Positions 47,803-58,815 of a stretch of DNA of 64,000 bases are shown here, piece after piece (within the stretch, counting starts at the first letter, position 1; each line of letters starts with the position of its first letter). This DNA is from Fundicoccus culcitae. GTDB taxonomy: Bacteria > Bacillota > Bacilli > Lactobacillales > Aerococcaceae. The stretch covers positions 3,038,001 to 3,102,000 of the forward strand of contig NZ_CP102453.1 of the NCBI RefSeq assembly GCF_024661895.1. The letters run 5' to 3'. The notes beneath the pieces are model-generated. The model had not been told where the DNA came from and made no database searches. It worked only from the letters and a program-made list of their open reading frames with translations. Made by a program: the position numbers and the translations under genes.

Positions 47803-49581
47803 TTGAGCCAAGGGAGAGTTATTAAAGTATCCGGTCCATTAGTTGAAGCAGCTAATATGGAAGCGGCCAATATACGTGATATTGTTAAAGTTGGTAACAT
47901 GCAATTAGTGGGTGAAATTATCCAAATGGAAAATGATGTTGCGGCTATTCAAGTATATGAAGAAACATCAGGACTTGGATTAAATGAACCAGTGGAAACA
48001 ACAGGGCAACCATTGTCGGTTGAACTAGGACCAGGATTAATGTCTCAAATGTTTGATGGTATTCAAAGACCATTAAAGAAAATTGAAGAAGTGACCAAAA
48101 GTGAGTATTTAGCCAGAGGGATTAATGTACCTGTCTTAGATGAGGATGCGTTATGGCAATTAGAATCTAAAGTTTCAATAGGCGATTATGTTGAACCAGG
48201 CGATGTCATAGGTGTTGTCCAAGAAACAGCTATTGTTGAACATCGCATTATGGTACCTAAGGGGGTTTCAGGTACCATCAAAAGGATTGAGAGTGGCGAA
48301 AAGACTGTCAATGATATTGTTTACACGGTTGAACAAAAAGATGGCAGTGTGTTTGAAGGAACAATGAAGCAAAAATGGCCTGTTCGTCAAGGTCGCCCTT
48401 ATAAACGTAAATTACTACCAACGAGCCCATTAGTCACTGGACAAAGAGTGATTGATACCTTTTTTCCTGTAGCTAAAGGGGGAGCAGCCGCCATCCCTGG
48501 TCCATTTGGCGCAGGGAAAACCGTGATTCAACATCAAATTGCAAAATATTCAGATGTTGATATTGTTGTTTATGTGGGTTGTGGTGAACGTGGTAATGAA
48601 ATGACCGAAGTGTTAGAGGAATTTCCTAAATTAATTGATCCAAATACAGGTGAATCCTTGATGGAAAGAACGGTTCTGATTGCAAATACATCCAATATGC
48701 CGGTTGCCGCTCGTGAAGCATCCATTTACACAGGGATCACTATTGCGGAATACTATCGCGATATGGGGTATTCAGTGGCAATTATGGCCGATTCAACCTC
48801 TCGATGGGCAGAAGCGTTACGTGAAATGTCAGGACGACTTGAAGAAATGCCAGGTGACGAAGGTTATCCAGCTTACTTAGGTTCTCGGATTGCAGAATAC
48901 TACGAAAGAGCAGGTTTAGTCGAAGTCATGGGGAATAGTGGTAAACAAGGTTCGGTAACGGCTATCAGTGCCGTATCGCCTCCAGGAGGAGATACCTCTG
49001 AACCTGTTACACAAAATACCTTACGCGTGGTAAAAGTATTTTGGGGATTGGATTCTAGCTTATCTCAGAAACGTCATTTTCCAGCGATTGACTGGTTAGA
49101 ATCGTATTCATTGTATCAGGATGAAATTGGTGAAACAATTGATCAATCGAGAAATATCAATTGGTCAGAAATGGTAAATCGTGGTATGAGTATTCTACAA
49201 CAAGAAAGTGACTTGCAAGAAATTGTTCAATTAGTAGGTGTTGAATCACTATCAGATAAAGATCGCATTACCATGATGACAGCACGCATGCTACGTGAAG
49301 ACTATTTACAACAAAATGCCTATGACGATGTTGATACATACACATCTTTTGATAAGCAAGTCAGTATGTTAGAAAATATCTTACATTTTGATGAACAAGC
49401 CCGTCAAGCACAAGAATATGGTGCGACTTACACTGATATTGAAACAGGGACGAGTCAAGTAAGACATCGTATTGCTCGTAGTAAATACATTGCTGAAGAA
49501 GACCGTGAACAAATTGATCAAATAAAAGAAAGTATTGATATCGATATGCGTGAAATATTACAAAGTGGAGGGGGTAATTAA
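47803..49581 (+). CDS. ntpA: V-type ATPase catalytic subunit A
   Basis: A 592-residue catalytic ATPase subunit. The P-loop is [13 protein letters not shown], followed by [28 protein letters not shown] and [19 protein letters not shown] indicates a TTG start at 47803, giving [16 protein letters not shown] at the N-terminus and the length of the E. hirae protein; the ATG pair at 47773 has no ribosome site. The gene is intact despite lesions upstream. Confidence 0.95.
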   Translation: MSQGRVIKVSGPLVEAANMEAANIRDIVKVGNMQLVGEIIQMENDVAAIQVYEETSGLGLNEPVETTGQPLSVELGPGLMSQMFDGIQRPLKKIEEVTKSEYLARGINVPVLDEDALWQLESKVSIGDYVEPGDVIGVVQETAIVEHRIMVPKGVSGTIKRIESGEKTVNDIVYTVEQKDGSVFEGTMKQKWPVRQGRPYKRKLLPTSPLVTGQRVIDTFFPVAKGGAAAIPGPFGAGKTVIQHQIAKYSDVDIVVYVGCGERGNEMTEVLEEFPKLIDPNTGESLMERTVLIANTSNMPVAAREASIYTGITIAEYYRDMGYSVAIMADSTSRWAEALREMSGRLEEMPGDEGYPAYLGSRIAEYYERAGLVEVMGNSGKQGSVTAISAVSPPGGDTSEPVTQNTLRVVKVFWGLDSSLSQKRHFPAIDWLESYSLYQDEIGETIDQSRNINWSEMVNRGMSILQQESDLQEIVQLVGVESLSDKDRITMMTARMLREDYLQQNAYDDVDTYTSFDKQVSMLENILHFDEQARQAQEYGATYTDIETGTSQVRHRIARSKYIAEEDREQIDQIKESIDIDMREILQSGGGN

Positions 49582-49582
49582 G

Positions 49583-50965
49583 ATGGCAAGAATTATTGAA
49601 TATCGCACCACCTCACAAGTAGAAGGGCCTTTAATGATTGTTAAAGGTGTTCAAGAGGCGCATTATAATGATTTGGTGGAAGTTGAGTTACAAACCGGTG
49701 AAGTGCGTCAAGGACAAGTTTTAGAACTCAGTGAAGATGCTGCTGTCGTCCAATTGTTTGAAGGTTCAAGTGGCATTAATGTCGCCAATACACGTGTCCG
49801 TTTCCAAGGGAAACCTTTGACTATCGATGTATCGGAAGATATGATTGGGCGCGTATTTGATGGCATGGGTAAAGTGATGGATGAAGGACCTGAGATTATC
49901 TCAGAAAAAGCGCTAGATATTGAAGGCGAAGCGATTAATCCTGTGTCTCGTATTTATCCAGATGAATTTATTCAAACAGGTATATCTACTATTGACCATT
50001 TAAACACACTCGTTCGTGGACAAAAATTACCTATTTTCTCTGGCTCAGGTTTACCCCATAAAGAATTAGCGGCTCAAATTGCCCGTCAAGCGACGGTTCT
50101 AAATTCGGATGAGAATTTTGCGGTTGTGTTTGCTGCGATGGGCGTAACCTTTGAGGAAGCTCAATTCTTTATGGATGATTTACGTGAATCAGGCGCATTG
50201 GAACGATCCGTGATGTTCATTAATTTAGCGGATGACCCTTCCATTGAACGCTTAGCAACACCTAAAATTGCATTAACGACCGCCGAGTATTTAGCCTTTG
50301 AAAAAGATATGCATGTATTAGTTATTATGACTGATATTACGAACTACTGTGAAGCTTTACGTGAAGTTTCAGCAGCCCGTCGTGAAGTTCCAGGCAGAAG
50401 GGGTTATCCAGGTTATTTATATACTAATTTAGCTAGTTTGTATGAACGTGCGGGACGTATTAATGGGAAAAAAGGGTCAGTCACACAATTACCTATCTTA
50501 ACAATGCCAGAAGATGACATTACACATCCAATTCCGGATTTAACGGGCTATATTACAGAAGGGCAAATCATTCTATCTCGTGAATTGTACAATAATGGTT
50601 ATCGTCCTCCCATTGATGTACTACCGTCATTATCACGTTTGAAAGATGATGGGATTGGCGAAGGTAAAACACGTGAAGACCATGCTCCAACAATGAATCA
50701 AGTATTTGCTGCCTATGCAGAAGGAAAACAAGCTAAAGAATTAGCGGCGGTGTTAGGGGAAGCAGCCCTATCGGATACCGACAAATTGTATGTTCAGTTC
50801 GCTGATCGATTCGAAAAAGAATATGTTAATCAAGGCTTCCATACGGAACGCTCTATTCAAGAGACATTGCATTTAGCGTGGGAATTATTAGATATTTTAC
50901 CGCGAACAGAATTAAAACGTATCAAGGAATCGATGATTGATCAATATTTGCCGGATAAGGAGTGA
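49583..50965 (+). CDS. ntpB: V-type ATPase subunit B
   Basis: The non-catalytic nucleotide-site subunit of 460 residues: [20 protein letters not shown], then [20 protein letters not shown] in place of a P-loop, and [28 protein letters not shown] marks ATG 49583, adjacent to the ntpA stop. Confidence 0.96.
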   Translation: MARIIEYRTTSQVEGPLMIVKGVQEAHYNDLVEVELQTGEVRQGQVLELSEDAAVVQLFEGSSGINVANTRVRFQGKPLTIDVSEDMIGRVFDGMGKVMDEGPEIISEKALDIEGEAINPVSRIYPDEFIQTGISTIDHLNTLVRGQKLPIFSGSGLPHKELAAQIARQATVLNSDENFAVVFAAMGVTFEEAQFFMDDLRESGALERSVMFINLADDPSIERLATPKIALTTAEYLAFEKDMHVLVIMTDITNYCEALREVSAARREVPGRRGYPGYLYTNLASLYERAGRINGKKGSVTQLPILTMPEDDITHPIPDLTGYITEGQIILSRELYNNGYRPPIDVLPSLSRLKDDGIGEGKTREDHAPTMNQVFAAYAEGKQAKELAAVLGEAALSDTDKLYVQFADRFEKEYVNQGFHTERSIQETLHLAWELLDILPRTELKRIKESMIDQYLPDKE

Positions 50966-50971
50966 TGGCCA

Positions 50972-51595
50972 GTGGCTAAGCTAAATGTGAAACCAACCCG
51001 TGGTGAATTAAGTAAATTAAAAGAGCGTCTTACATTAGCCACGCGCGGACATAAACTGCTTAAAGATAAACGCGATGAACTAGTGCGCCAGTTTATTCTA
51101 TTGATTAGGCAAAATAATGAATTGCGGCAAAAGGTAGAAGATAAGTTACAGCCAGTGATGCAAGAGTTTGTTTTAGCCAAAACACTTGAAGATGATCGTA
51201 TGGTGAATGAGTTATTTTCAACGCCAACCAAAGAAGTCTCATTACGAATACGTGAAGATAACATCATGAGTGTCCGTGTTCCAAAACTGCATGTAAATAT
51301 CACTGATTTAAATACCAAATCAGATAGTGATTATAGTTTTGTTTCTTCTAATAGTGGGATGGATGAAGCCATTATAGCTATCGAAGATTCGTTGCAAGAT
51401 TTGTTAGATTTAGCTGAAATTGAGAAAACGTGTCAGTTAATGGCTAGTGAAATCGAGAAGACCCGTCGTAGAGTAAATGGCTTAGAATACCAAATCATAC
51501 CTGATTTGGAAGAAACCATTTATTTCATTGAGATGAAATTAGAAGAAAATGAACGTGCTGCAACGACACGGATGATGAAGATTAAAGATCGGTGA
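50972..51595 (+). CDS. ntpD: V-type ATPase subunit D (central shaft)
   Basis: A 207-residue coiled-coil shaft subunit: [20 protein letters not shown] at the N-terminus and [19 protein letters not shown] near the C-terminus are signatures. It starts at GTG 50972 behind AAGGAG. It is the last gene; ntpH and ntpJ of enterococci are absent here. Confidence 0.95.
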   Translation: MAKLNVKPTRGELSKLKERLTLATRGHKLLKDKRDELVRQFILLIRQNNELRQKVEDKLQPVMQEFVLAKTLEDDRMVNELFSTPTKEVSLRIREDNIMSVRVPKLHVNITDLNTKSDSDYSFVSSNSGMDEAIIAIEDSLQDLLDLAEIEKTCQLMASEIEKTRRRVNGLEYQIIPDLEETIYFIEMKLEENERAATTRMMKIKDR

Positions 51596-51614
51596 GGGTT
51601 ACAGGACTGTTCGC

Positions 51615-51681
51615 AAAAAATCCGAAGGGTTTAATCATAGTGGGCTTGCCCCCTAACATTAAACACTTCGGATTATTTTTC
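51615..51681. terminator. Bidirectional terminator between the ntp operon and uppP
   Basis: AATCCGAAGGGTTTAAT and ATTAAACACTTCGGATT pair with one mismatch around a 22-nt loop, with A- and T-runs outside. Its left half resembles that of the 24675-24756 terminator. Confidence 0.85.
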
Positions 51682-51696
51682 AGTTGCTTTAAAATT

Positions 51697-52536
51697 CTAA
51701 CGATTAAATAAGAAATACAAAATAACGATGGAACCTAAAGCAATACGATAGTAACCAAAGGCTTTAAAGTCATTACGTTGAATATAATTAAGTAAGAATC
51801 GAATCGCAATAACGGAAACGATGAATGAAACCAACATACCAACAATCAAATAAATAAATTCGGCTTGGGTGAAATTAAAACCAAAATCAAAGAGTTTTAA
51901 AAAACTTGCCCCAAACATAACCGGAATACTCAAGAAAAAAGAAAATTCTGTAGCTATATAACGTGATGTTCCTAGTAATAGCGCCCCGATAATCGTTGAA
52001 CCAGACCGTGATGTGCCAGGGATGATAGCTAAAGATTGAAAACACCCAATAAAGAAGGCTTTTCTAAAGGATAGTTCATCAAAGGTTTTAACGGTATATG
52101 AATGTTTAGCTGTTTGATTGTTTTCAACCCATATGAAGATAATACCGTAAGCAATCAGTGCTACTGCTACGACCCAAGGATTGTAGAAGTATTCATTAAT
52201 ATAATCATTTAAGGCAAAGCCAAAAACCATGACAGGGATACTAGCCACCGCTACTTTAAACCAAAGCATCCAGGTGCTTTTGCGTTCTTCTTTGGTTTTT
52301 TTGAATGAAAAAGGATTCAACTTGTTAAAATAGAGTAAAATAACTGCGAAAATGGAACCTAACTGAACTAATACGAAAAACATTTCTTTAAATTCGGCCG
52401 AGCTATTTAATGTAATAAATTCATCAACTAAAATCATATGCCCCGTACTGCTAATCGGTAACCATTCAGTAATTCCTTGCACAATTCCTAATATAACTAT
52501 TTTAATTAATTCAATAATATCAATAGCATTTTGCAT
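51697..52536 (-). CDS. uppP: Undecaprenyl-diphosphatase UppP (BacA)
   Basis: A 279-residue membrane phosphatase that converts undecaprenyl diphosphate to the monophosphate carrier of wall synthesis and gives bacitracin tolerance. Both family motifs are present: [20 protein letters not shown] near the N-terminus and [13 protein letters not shown] in the middle. GAGGTG precedes the ATG. PopT (4289-5131) would return the product to the cytoplasmic side. Confidence 0.96.
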   Translation of the reverse strand: MQNAIDIIELIKIVILGIVQGITEWLPISSTGHMILVDEFITLNSSAEFKEMFFVLVQLGSIFAVILLYFNKLNPFSFKKTKEERKSTWMLWFKVAVASIPVMVFGFALNDYINEYFYNPWVVAVALIAYGIIFIWVENNQTAKHSYTVKTFDELSFRKAFFIGCFQSLAIIPGTSRSGSTIIGALLLGTSRYIATEFSFFLSIPVMFGASFLKLFDFGFNFTQAEFIYLIVGMLVSFIVSVIAIRFLLNYIQRNDFKAFGYYRIALGSIVILYFLFNR

Positions 52537-52664
52537 TTTTTCACCTCGCTAATTAGTAACAAACTTTATTATACACTATTAAATCCTTTAAAGCGTAAAT
52601 ATTTTATTAAATGGCGTGTGTATGGTATTATTTAACTATATTGTTAGAAATGAGGAGAAGAATC

Positions 52665-53168
52665 ATGTTTAATTTTTTTAAAAAGAAAGAACAAGAACCA
52701 GTTAAATCTAAAGAAGTAACCTTATATGCACCAGCAGATGGTGAGTTAATCAAGATAGAAGAGGTTAATGATTTAGTTTTTGCTGAAAAAATGATGGGAG
52801 ATGGCTTTGCTGTAAAACCAGCTAATGGCACGATTACGTCGCCAGTGGATGGCGAAGTAACAACGGTTTTTCCAACCCAACATGCCGTAGGGCTATTAAG
52901 TTCTTCGTTAGAAGTCTTACTTCACATGGGAATTGATACAGTTTCTCTAGATGGTAAACCATTTACTACACAAGTAAAAGAAAAACAAAAGTTAAGTCAT
53001 AATGATGTCGTATCCAAAATGGACTTAGCCGCCGTGAAGGCAGAAGAAAAAGAGACGGACATCGTGGTTATCTTTACAAATGGTGATGAAGTGATAAAAT
53101 CGTTTGAACTAACCAAAACAGGTATGGTCTCCAAAGGCGAGGAAGTCGGAAAAGTCTTCCTAAAATAA
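52665..53168 (+). CDS. crr: PTS glucose-type EIIA component
   Basis: A single-domain EIIA-Glc protein of 167 residues. The active-site His lies in LEVLLHMGIDTVSLDGK, and the second conserved His in PTQHAVGLLS. It passes phosphate from HPr to glucose-family EIIBC permeases and may signal carbon status. The open frame starts at 52611, but GAGGAG marks ATG 52665. It is encoded alone, so its partner permease is elsewhere. Confidence 0.94.
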   Translation: MFNFFKKKEQEPVKSKEVTLYAPADGELIKIEEVNDLVFAEKMMGDGFAVKPANGTITSPVDGEVTTVFPTQHAVGLLSSSLEVLLHMGIDTVSLDGKPFTTQVKEKQKLSHNDVVSKMDLAAVKAEEKETDIVVIFTNGDEVIKSFELTKTGMVSKGEEVGKVFLK

Positions 53169-53226
53169 ATACCACTGCAACAATTATGCTTGATTTTTCA
53201 CCTTTTTGACGAATAAATAATAGAAG

Positions 53227-53268
53227 CAAAAGCCCACCAATCTCTAGATGAGTTTTGGTGGGCTTTTG
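53227..53268. terminator. Bidirectional terminator between crr and the lactonase gene
   Basis: AAAAGCCCACCAA pairs with TTGGTGGGCTTTT across a 14-nt loop between convergent genes. Confidence 0.9.
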
Positions 53269-53278
53269 AGTGTTAGAG

Positions 53279-54313
53279 TTATGCCAAAGCAATACAAACA
53301 CATTCTGGGGCGTAGGTGGCGTTATCAATAAAGGATAGTTTACCTGTCTCTTGGTTACGATAAAAAACACTTAGGTGGTCACTGTCTTGGTGAGGAACTA
53401 ATACATAATGCTCCGTTTGATCTAAAATAAAATCACGGGGGATTTGTCCGACCGTTCCAATTTTTTGAATTTCAGTTAATAAACCATTATCTTCATTAAC
53501 TTCAAAGACCGTTAAAATATCATGGAAACGGGATGAGGCATATAGAAATTTTCCATCTTCAGTGATACGAATAGCAGCACCCGCTGCATCTGTACGATAG
53601 TCATTAGGGACGTTATCAAGTGTTTGGACTAAGGTGAATGATAAGTCATCATTTATTTGAAGGACATTGGTGGTATTATTTAATTCACCAATGATATAAA
53701 CAATTGGTTTGGCTGGATGTAAGACCGCATGACGTGGGCCAGTTCCATCAGGCATTTTATATTCATAACTCAAGCTAAGTTTACCTTCATCATCGATGGC
53801 ATATAAGGAAACAAAATCTGTGCCTAAATCACAGACGATAAGCGTATTTTGATTAGGAGTGAGTAAGCCCATGTGAATGTGTGCTTTTTCTTGATTCGGG
53901 TGAACGCTTGATCCAGTATGGACAATCTTTTGGATATGATGGAGTTGATCGTTTTCATCTAAATGATAAACATCTAATTCACCATCACCATAGTTTGAAA
54001 CATACACTGTTTGACTGCTTTCTCGGTATGAAACATGGCAACCTGAACTTTTAGTAGCTAATAAGCGGCTAATTTCTTGCCAATTGTTATGCTCATCGCG
54101 ACGAAAGGCAACAATACCAGAATTTTCTTCTCCAGCTCCTCTATGAATCGCAAACATGAGTGATTTATCACGCGATAAACCAACATATGTTGGAGAACCT
54201 ATGTTGGCAATTAATGTTGGTTGGCTAAATTTGCCTTCAACCTCATCAAATTGAATCGTTTTTAATCCCTCATTTTCACGTCTTGTATATCCACCCAGAA
54301 TATATTCTTGCAT
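53279..54313 (-). CDS. pgl: Lactonase-family beta-propeller, probable 6-phosphogluconolactonase
   Basis: A 344-residue seven-bladed propeller of the YbhE/lactonase family: repeated blades such as HIHMGLLTPNQNTLIVCDLG, MPDGTGPRHAVLHPAKPIVY and YASSRFHDILTVFEV. Bacterial members hydrolyse 6-phosphogluconolactone in the pentose phosphate pathway; assignment is by family. AAGGG is nine bases from the ATG. Confidence 0.87.
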   Translation of the reverse strand: MQEYILGGYTRRENEGLKTIQFDEVEGKFSQPTLIANIGSPTYVGLSRDKSLMFAIHRGAGEENSGIVAFRRDEHNNWQEISRLLATKSSGCHVSYRESSQTVYVSNYGDGELDVYHLDENDQLHHIQKIVHTGSSVHPNQEKAHIHMGLLTPNQNTLIVCDLGTDFVSLYAIDDEGKLSLSYEYKMPDGTGPRHAVLHPAKPIVYIIGELNNTTNVLQINDDLSFTLVQTLDNVPNDYRTDAAGAAIRITEDGKFLYASSRFHDILTVFEVNEDNGLLTEIQKIGTVGQIPRDFILDQTEHYVLVPHQDSDHLSVFYRNQETGKLSFIDNATYAPECVCIALA

Positions 54314-54457
54314 ATGAACAATCCCTTCTTAGTTAAATGTAATAATATTATAACACATTTTACCATGGTCTTTCAGTATTTCACAGAAGTAAGTTTAGGC
54401 ATGTTATCGTAAAATATGCTAAAATAAGCAGAATAGGAGAAAGAACGGGGTGGAAAA

Positions 54458-55726
54458 GTGAGTCAAAAATCTTCCGATGGAAAAAGACGTAAAAATAGTT
54501 GGTTTTGGGAACTGTTTTTAAACAACAAAATAGTAACCACACTCTTGATTATTTTACTAATCCTTATTATTATTTGGCTTTTTGGGCAAATTAGCCATTA
54601 TTTTCAACCTTTAGGTGTAATCGTAAACTTATTGGCCTTTCCAGTTATTACCAGTGGTATATTATATTATTTATTTTCGCCTTTAGTAAATAAATTAAGT
54701 CTTAATGGTGTTAATAAAAAAGTTTCAGTGTTTGCGATATTTATTGGGATTGTTTTATTGGTAACCTGGGGTATTATTACCTTGATTCCAATTATTCGGG
54801 ATCAAACCCAGAGTTTTATTAATAATCTGCCTAGCTATTATGATTCCATTAGCAACATGATTGCTAATTTTCCATTTAATTTTGGTTTATCGGATTCATT
54901 TGATGGTATTATTGAATATATTAACCAAATTGATATAACGAGTTTGACGGAGCGGCTTAATCCTCTTTTAACGTCGACGGTGGGGGGATTAGGGAATGTC
55001 ATCGGTATTGTTGCCCAAATATTTACAGGTCTATTAACAATCCCGATTATATTGTATTATTTACTCGTTAGTGGTCATAAAATACCGACATTTATCTTGT
55101 ATTACGTCCCCAACAAATACCGTCCAGCCGTCAGTCGGATGATGTATCAAGGTAATTATCAGATTTCGCAATATATTCGGGGGCAAATTTTGGTTGCCAT
55201 TGCTGTAGGTGTTATGTTTGGGATTGGTTATTCGATTATTGGTTTAGATTATGGTGTTACCTTGGCCGTTTTAGCAGCCATTTTAAATGTGATACCTTAT
55301 TTAGGCTCAATTATTGCTGTGATACCTGCATTAATTATTGGATTGCTTACATCCCCAACCATGTTAATTAAAGTAATTATTGTCATGATTATTGAACAAA
55401 CGATTGAAGGTCGCTTTATTCAACCACAAATTTTAGGGAATAGTTTAAAAATACATCCGATTACAATTTTATTTATCTTACTTATTTCAGGTCGACTATT
55501 TGGTTTAAGTGGTGTAATATTAGGTGTTCCTGGGTATGCAGTGATTAAAGTAATCATCAGTGAGATTTATGAATGGTATCGTGAAAACTCGGATTTATAT
55601 GATGATCCATATGTTCCACCTTTAGTTTCGGAAGTGGATAATGAATTAGCTGTGGATATGTCATCACCTGATGAGAAAGATACAGATGATTCGCAAAATC
55701 ACTATTCACCTAATAATATTAGCTAG
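54458..55726 (+). CDS. AI-2E family (PerM-like) transporter
   Basis: A 422-residue membrane protein with about seven or eight segments. The signature region PRSPG-type is replaced here by the family core LNVIPYLGSIIAVIPALIIG and EQTIEGRFIQPQILGNSLKI near the C-terminus. Members export small molecules or act as cation antiporters; no substrate can be named. It starts at GTG 54458 with GGTGG upstream, and TGCTAAAAT at 54417-54425 is a likely extended -10. A lipoprotein gene follows. Confidence 0.88.
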   Translation: MSQKSSDGKRRKNSWFWELFLNNKIVTTLLIILLILIIIWLFGQISHYFQPLGVIVNLLAFPVITSGILYYLFSPLVNKLSLNGVNKKVSVFAIFIGIVLLVTWGIITLIPIIRDQTQSFINNLPSYYDSISNMIANFPFNFGLSDSFDGIIEYINQIDITSLTERLNPLLTSTVGGLGNVIGIVAQIFTGLLTIPIILYYLLVSGHKIPTFILYYVPNKYRPAVSRMMYQGNYQISQYIRGQILVAIAVGVMFGIGYSIIGLDYGVTLAVLAAILNVIPYLGSIIAVIPALIIGLLTSPTMLIKVIIVMIIEQTIEGRFIQPQILGNSLKIHPITILFILLISGRLFGLSGVILGVPGYAVIKVIISEIYEWYRENSDLYDDPYVPPLVSEVDNELAVDMSSPDEKDTDDSQNHYSPNNIS

Positions 55727-55752
55727 TTTAAGGATTAGAAAGTTGGTAGGTC

Positions 55753-57312
55753 ATGTCTATATTTAATAAAAGCAAGCGTCGGTTAACTTTGATGGTCGTC
55801 TCAGTGTTTTTTTTAGCTGCCTGTGATGATTTAAGTGGTCAATATGAACAATTTATTCAAGAACAAGCAGCCGACAGTCATGAAACGATTGAATCAGTAG
55901 TTTCCGATAATTCAGAACATCTAATGAATGACGTAATTGATACACGTCTCGTCCCTGAATTTAATCAAGTAGAATCTGAATTACATACTTTAGAAGGTAT
56001 AGAAATTGGCGAGACGTTATTTGCTTCAACGCAATCGCATAGTCAAAGTCAAGATGCTTTTGAAATAAATATCCGCACCTTTAAATTATTTGAAGTTGAT
56101 TCCATCGATGAATCACTCCTCAAGGATTTTGGTTATAGTGAAGATGCTGCTGCTGTAGTTTTAATCCATGCAGCGATTACGAATACAACTAATGAGACAT
56201 TTTATTTTCCCATTGAAGAATTACGGTTATCGTATCGAGATGCCCCTATGAGCTTTTTACCTAGCCAAACATTATACCCATCGGCTAGTGGGAATCTTAG
56301 TCAAATTCTGTTGCAAAATAATGGCGAAATTACAGCAGGTACCATGGTAGAAGGTTATGTGGTATATGGTTTAAACGCCTCTGCATTAGAAAGCATACAA
56401 GCAGCCGAAAGCTTCTATTTGAATGTCGTGCCACCAAGACAAAATGTGGACGAAATCGTTGGCTTAGGGGCTAATCTACTAGGTAACGAACTTCCTTTAT
56501 TTTTACCAATAACAGACGAGGCAGAAGAAGAAATAAGTTTAAATAATACCTATATTCAAGATCGTCTAACCACAGAATGGTGGGGAACTAAAACCCTATT
56601 AGCCGCAGAAGATGTCAGTTTGACGGATTCTGATCAAGACGTTCATTATCAAGTTGAGAAAATTGAAGTAGCTGATTTTGAGCCTTTTGAAAATTATGTG
56701 GATGCCTTTCAAAATTTTAATTATGGTCAAGTCATTGTATCCGTTCAATACACCGTTGATAATCAATCGCAACATGCCATTTTACCGGTTGACGGGGATG
56801 CGAGTTTAGTGATTGGTGAGGATGAAATTAAAAGTGACTATGCCTTAATTAACCAATTATATGGTGAAGTATTACAACCCGGCGAATCGATGACAGTGAT
56901 TAAAACTTTCGCTTTAGATAAAATGCGTTATTATGATGTGTGGCAAGGGATGAATTTTTACATCGCTATTAACACACCGATTGACGATAGCTACTTAGAA
57001 AATCAATCAGATGATGAAGTAGGTAATGAAAGCACTTCAACCGATGAATCCACTGATAGGTTAAATGAAAGTGTCGATGAGTTTTTACAGGAAGATACAA
57101 GCATCGTGGTTAATGATGGTTGGAATGATGAAGAAATGGACGGCTTTGAAGAGACATTAGACCTACTATTTGTTCAGTTCAGTTGGGAGCCGGTTTATCA
57201 ACGTTATATTAATGATGACTTAGATATTGTTAGCCAACGCGATGAAGTGCCTAATTTAATGCTCGATGAAACACCAGATGACATAGAAGTGATAGAAGAT
57301 ACAGAAGAATAA
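55753..57312 (+). CDS. Lipoprotein of unknown function with two beta-rich domains
   Basis: A 519-residue exported lipoprotein: signal peptide with lipobox FLAAC (Cys24). Two domains of similar layout follow (about 90-240 and 280-420), each with an NTTNETFYF- or VDNQSQHAI-type strand pattern and a hydrophobic YVVYGL or TVIKTFAL strand, reminiscent of DUF4352/DUF5068-like immunoglobulin folds by eye. The C-terminus is acidic. I do not recognise a specific function. It is 26 bp after the AI-2E-type gene and 12 bp before the DUF554 gene, so one operon is likely. Confidence 0.75.
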   Translation: MSIFNKSKRRLTLMVVSVFFLAACDDLSGQYEQFIQEQAADSHETIESVVSDNSEHLMNDVIDTRLVPEFNQVESELHTLEGIEIGETLFASTQSHSQSQDAFEINIRTFKLFEVDSIDESLLKDFGYSEDAAAVVLIHAAITNTTNETFYFPIEELRLSYRDAPMSFLPSQTLYPSASGNLSQILLQNNGEITAGTMVEGYVVYGLNASALESIQAAESFYLNVVPPRQNVDEIVGLGANLLGNELPLFLPITDEAEEEISLNNTYIQDRLTTEWWGTKTLLAAEDVSLTDSDQDVHYQVEKIEVADFEPFENYVDAFQNFNYGQVIVSVQYTVDNQSQHAILPVDGDASLVIGEDEIKSDYALINQLYGEVLQPGESMTVIKTFALDKMRYYDVWQGMNFYIAINTPIDDSYLENQSDDEVGNESTSTDESTDRLNESVDEFLQEDTSIVVNDGWNDEEMDGFEETLDLLFVQFSWEPVYQRYINDDLDIVSQRDEVPNLMLDETPDDIEVIEDTEE

Positions 57313-57324
57313 GGGGGTATTCGT

Positions 57325-58005
57325 TTGGGAGCTATTGTTAATGCTTTAGCCATCATTGTTGGAGGTGGCATAGGGTTATTGGTTAATCGTGGGATTGCCC
57401 CGCGTTTTCATGAACGTATTATGCAAGGAATTGGCTTGTGTGTGTTGGTCATTGGAATTAGTGGCGCTATACAAGGTAATGACACCATTATAACCATTCT
57501 TTCCATGGTTATTGGGATTATTATTGGAGAAGCCTGCAATTTTGATCAAATGGTAATCAATTTAGCCAATAAGTTCGAAGCGAAAATTAATCCTAATGCG
57601 GATGGTCCTAGCTTATCCCAAGGCTTTGTGAGTGCTTTTTTACTCTTTTGTATTGGCTCAATGGTGATTGTTGGGTCGTTAGAAAGTGGGCTACAAGGTG
57701 ATAATACAACCCTTTACACTAAAAGTTTAATGGATGGTATTTCATCTATTTTATTGGCTTCATCGCTTGGAGCGGGTGTTTTAGCTTCAAGTATTCCCGT
57801 ATTGATTATTGAAGGGGGCTTAACCATTTTTGCCTCATTTCTTGAACCCGTTTTATCAGCTTATACAATCAACGAAATGATTGTTGTGGGTTCCATTCTA
57901 TTAATCGGCTTAGGTCTAAATCTATTAAATATCACCAAGCTAAAGATTTTAAATTTCACACCCGCCATCTTTATCCCCATTATTTTTGGTCTGTTTTTAG
58001 GGTGA
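57325..58005 (+). CDS. DUF554 (YdfK/YqgA-type) membrane protein
   Basis: A 226-residue integral membrane protein with about seven segments; IVGGGIGLLVNRGIAPRFHE and SAFLLFCIGSMVIVGSLESG are typical of DUF554. Function is unknown, possibly transport. It starts at TTG 57325 with AAGGGGG seven or eight bases upstream. Confidence 0.9.
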   Translation: MGAIVNALAIIVGGGIGLLVNRGIAPRFHERIMQGIGLCVLVIGISGAIQGNDTIITILSMVIGIIIGEACNFDQMVINLANKFEAKINPNADGPSLSQGFVSAFLLFCIGSMVIVGSLESGLQGDNTTLYTKSLMDGISSILLASSLGAGVLASSIPVLIIEGGLTIFASFLEPVLSAYTINEMIVVGSILLIGLGLNLLNITKLKILNFTPAIFIPIIFGLFLG

Positions 58006-58051
58006 AAATAAGAGGGGTTAGCAAATTGATTAGAACAAGTTTTCCCAACGC

Positions 58052-58102
58052 CAAAATCCGGACGTTAAATAATATCACTATTATTTAACGTCCGGATTTT
58101 TC
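58052..58102. terminator. Bidirectional terminator between the DUF554 gene and gatD
   Basis: AAAATCCGGACGTTAAATAA and its complement form a perfect stem of about 21 bp with an ATCACT loop, flanked by A- and T-runs, between convergent genes. Confidence 0.95.
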
Positions 58103-58140
58103 CGTTTTATTTTCCTAATCATTCATATGCCTGTCAAAAT

Positions 58141-58803
58141 TTACGAAGCACTATTTTCTTTTTGTTGGATGGCTAAGTCTACCAGATGACGAGCTAGCCA
58201 TTCGTTACGCACAAGTAAGGGACCATGGAAGTATGAGCCAAAGACATTGCGATAATGGACACCTTCGGTTTTATCTTGGCCATTGTTGCCATTGCCTTTT
58301 ATGACCTTACCTAGCGGTTGCAAGGCATCGGTTAAGTAGGTAACACCATTGTGATTTTCAAAACCATAGTAGGTTTGTTGATTCACTTCGTCGAAAATCT
58401 CAATGTCACCGATGAAACGACTATCGATTTGTCGTTCAGTATAATGGGGCATAACCCCTAAACCAATAATTTTTTCTCCGATTGAGCTGACATAATATTG
58501 CCCTAATAACTGGAAACCCCCACAAATGGCTAACATAACCCCATCATTTTCAATGTAGCTTGTCATTTCTTTTTTGAACCGGCCGATATTTTCCGAAATA
58601 ATTTTTTGCTCGAAATCTTGCCCACCACCAAAGAAAATGATGTCATAATCGTCAGCAATAAAATCATCCTCTAAACTTACAAGGCTTGTCTCGACTTGAT
58701 AGCCTTTCTCACGGGCATAGTATTGAATCATGAGAAGATTCCCGTTGTCACCATAGGTATTCATTAAATTGCCATATAAATGGCATATACGAAGTGTTTG
58801 CAT
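58141..58803 (-). CDS. gatD: Lipid II isoglutaminyl synthase, glutaminase subunit GatD
   Basis: A 220-residue CobB/CobQ-type glutamine amidotransferase. The nucleophile Cys lies in MLAICGGFQLLGQYY and the catalytic His in SYFHGPLLVRN. It supplies ammonia to MurT for amidating the alpha-carboxyl of D-Glu in lipid II. It starts 12 bp after murT, in the same operon. Confidence 0.95.
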   Translation of the reverse strand: MQTLRICHLYGNLMNTYGDNGNLLMIQYYAREKGYQVETSLVSLEDDFIADDYDIIFFGGGQDFEQKIISENIGRFKKEMTSYIENDGVMLAICGGFQLLGQYYVSSIGEKIIGLGVMPHYTERQIDSRFIGDIEIFDEVNQQTYYGFENHNGVTYLTDALQPLGKVIKGNGNNGQDKTEGVHYRNVFGSYFHGPLLVRNEWLARHLVDLAIQQKENSAS

Positions 58804-58815
58804 CTTGAATCTCCT

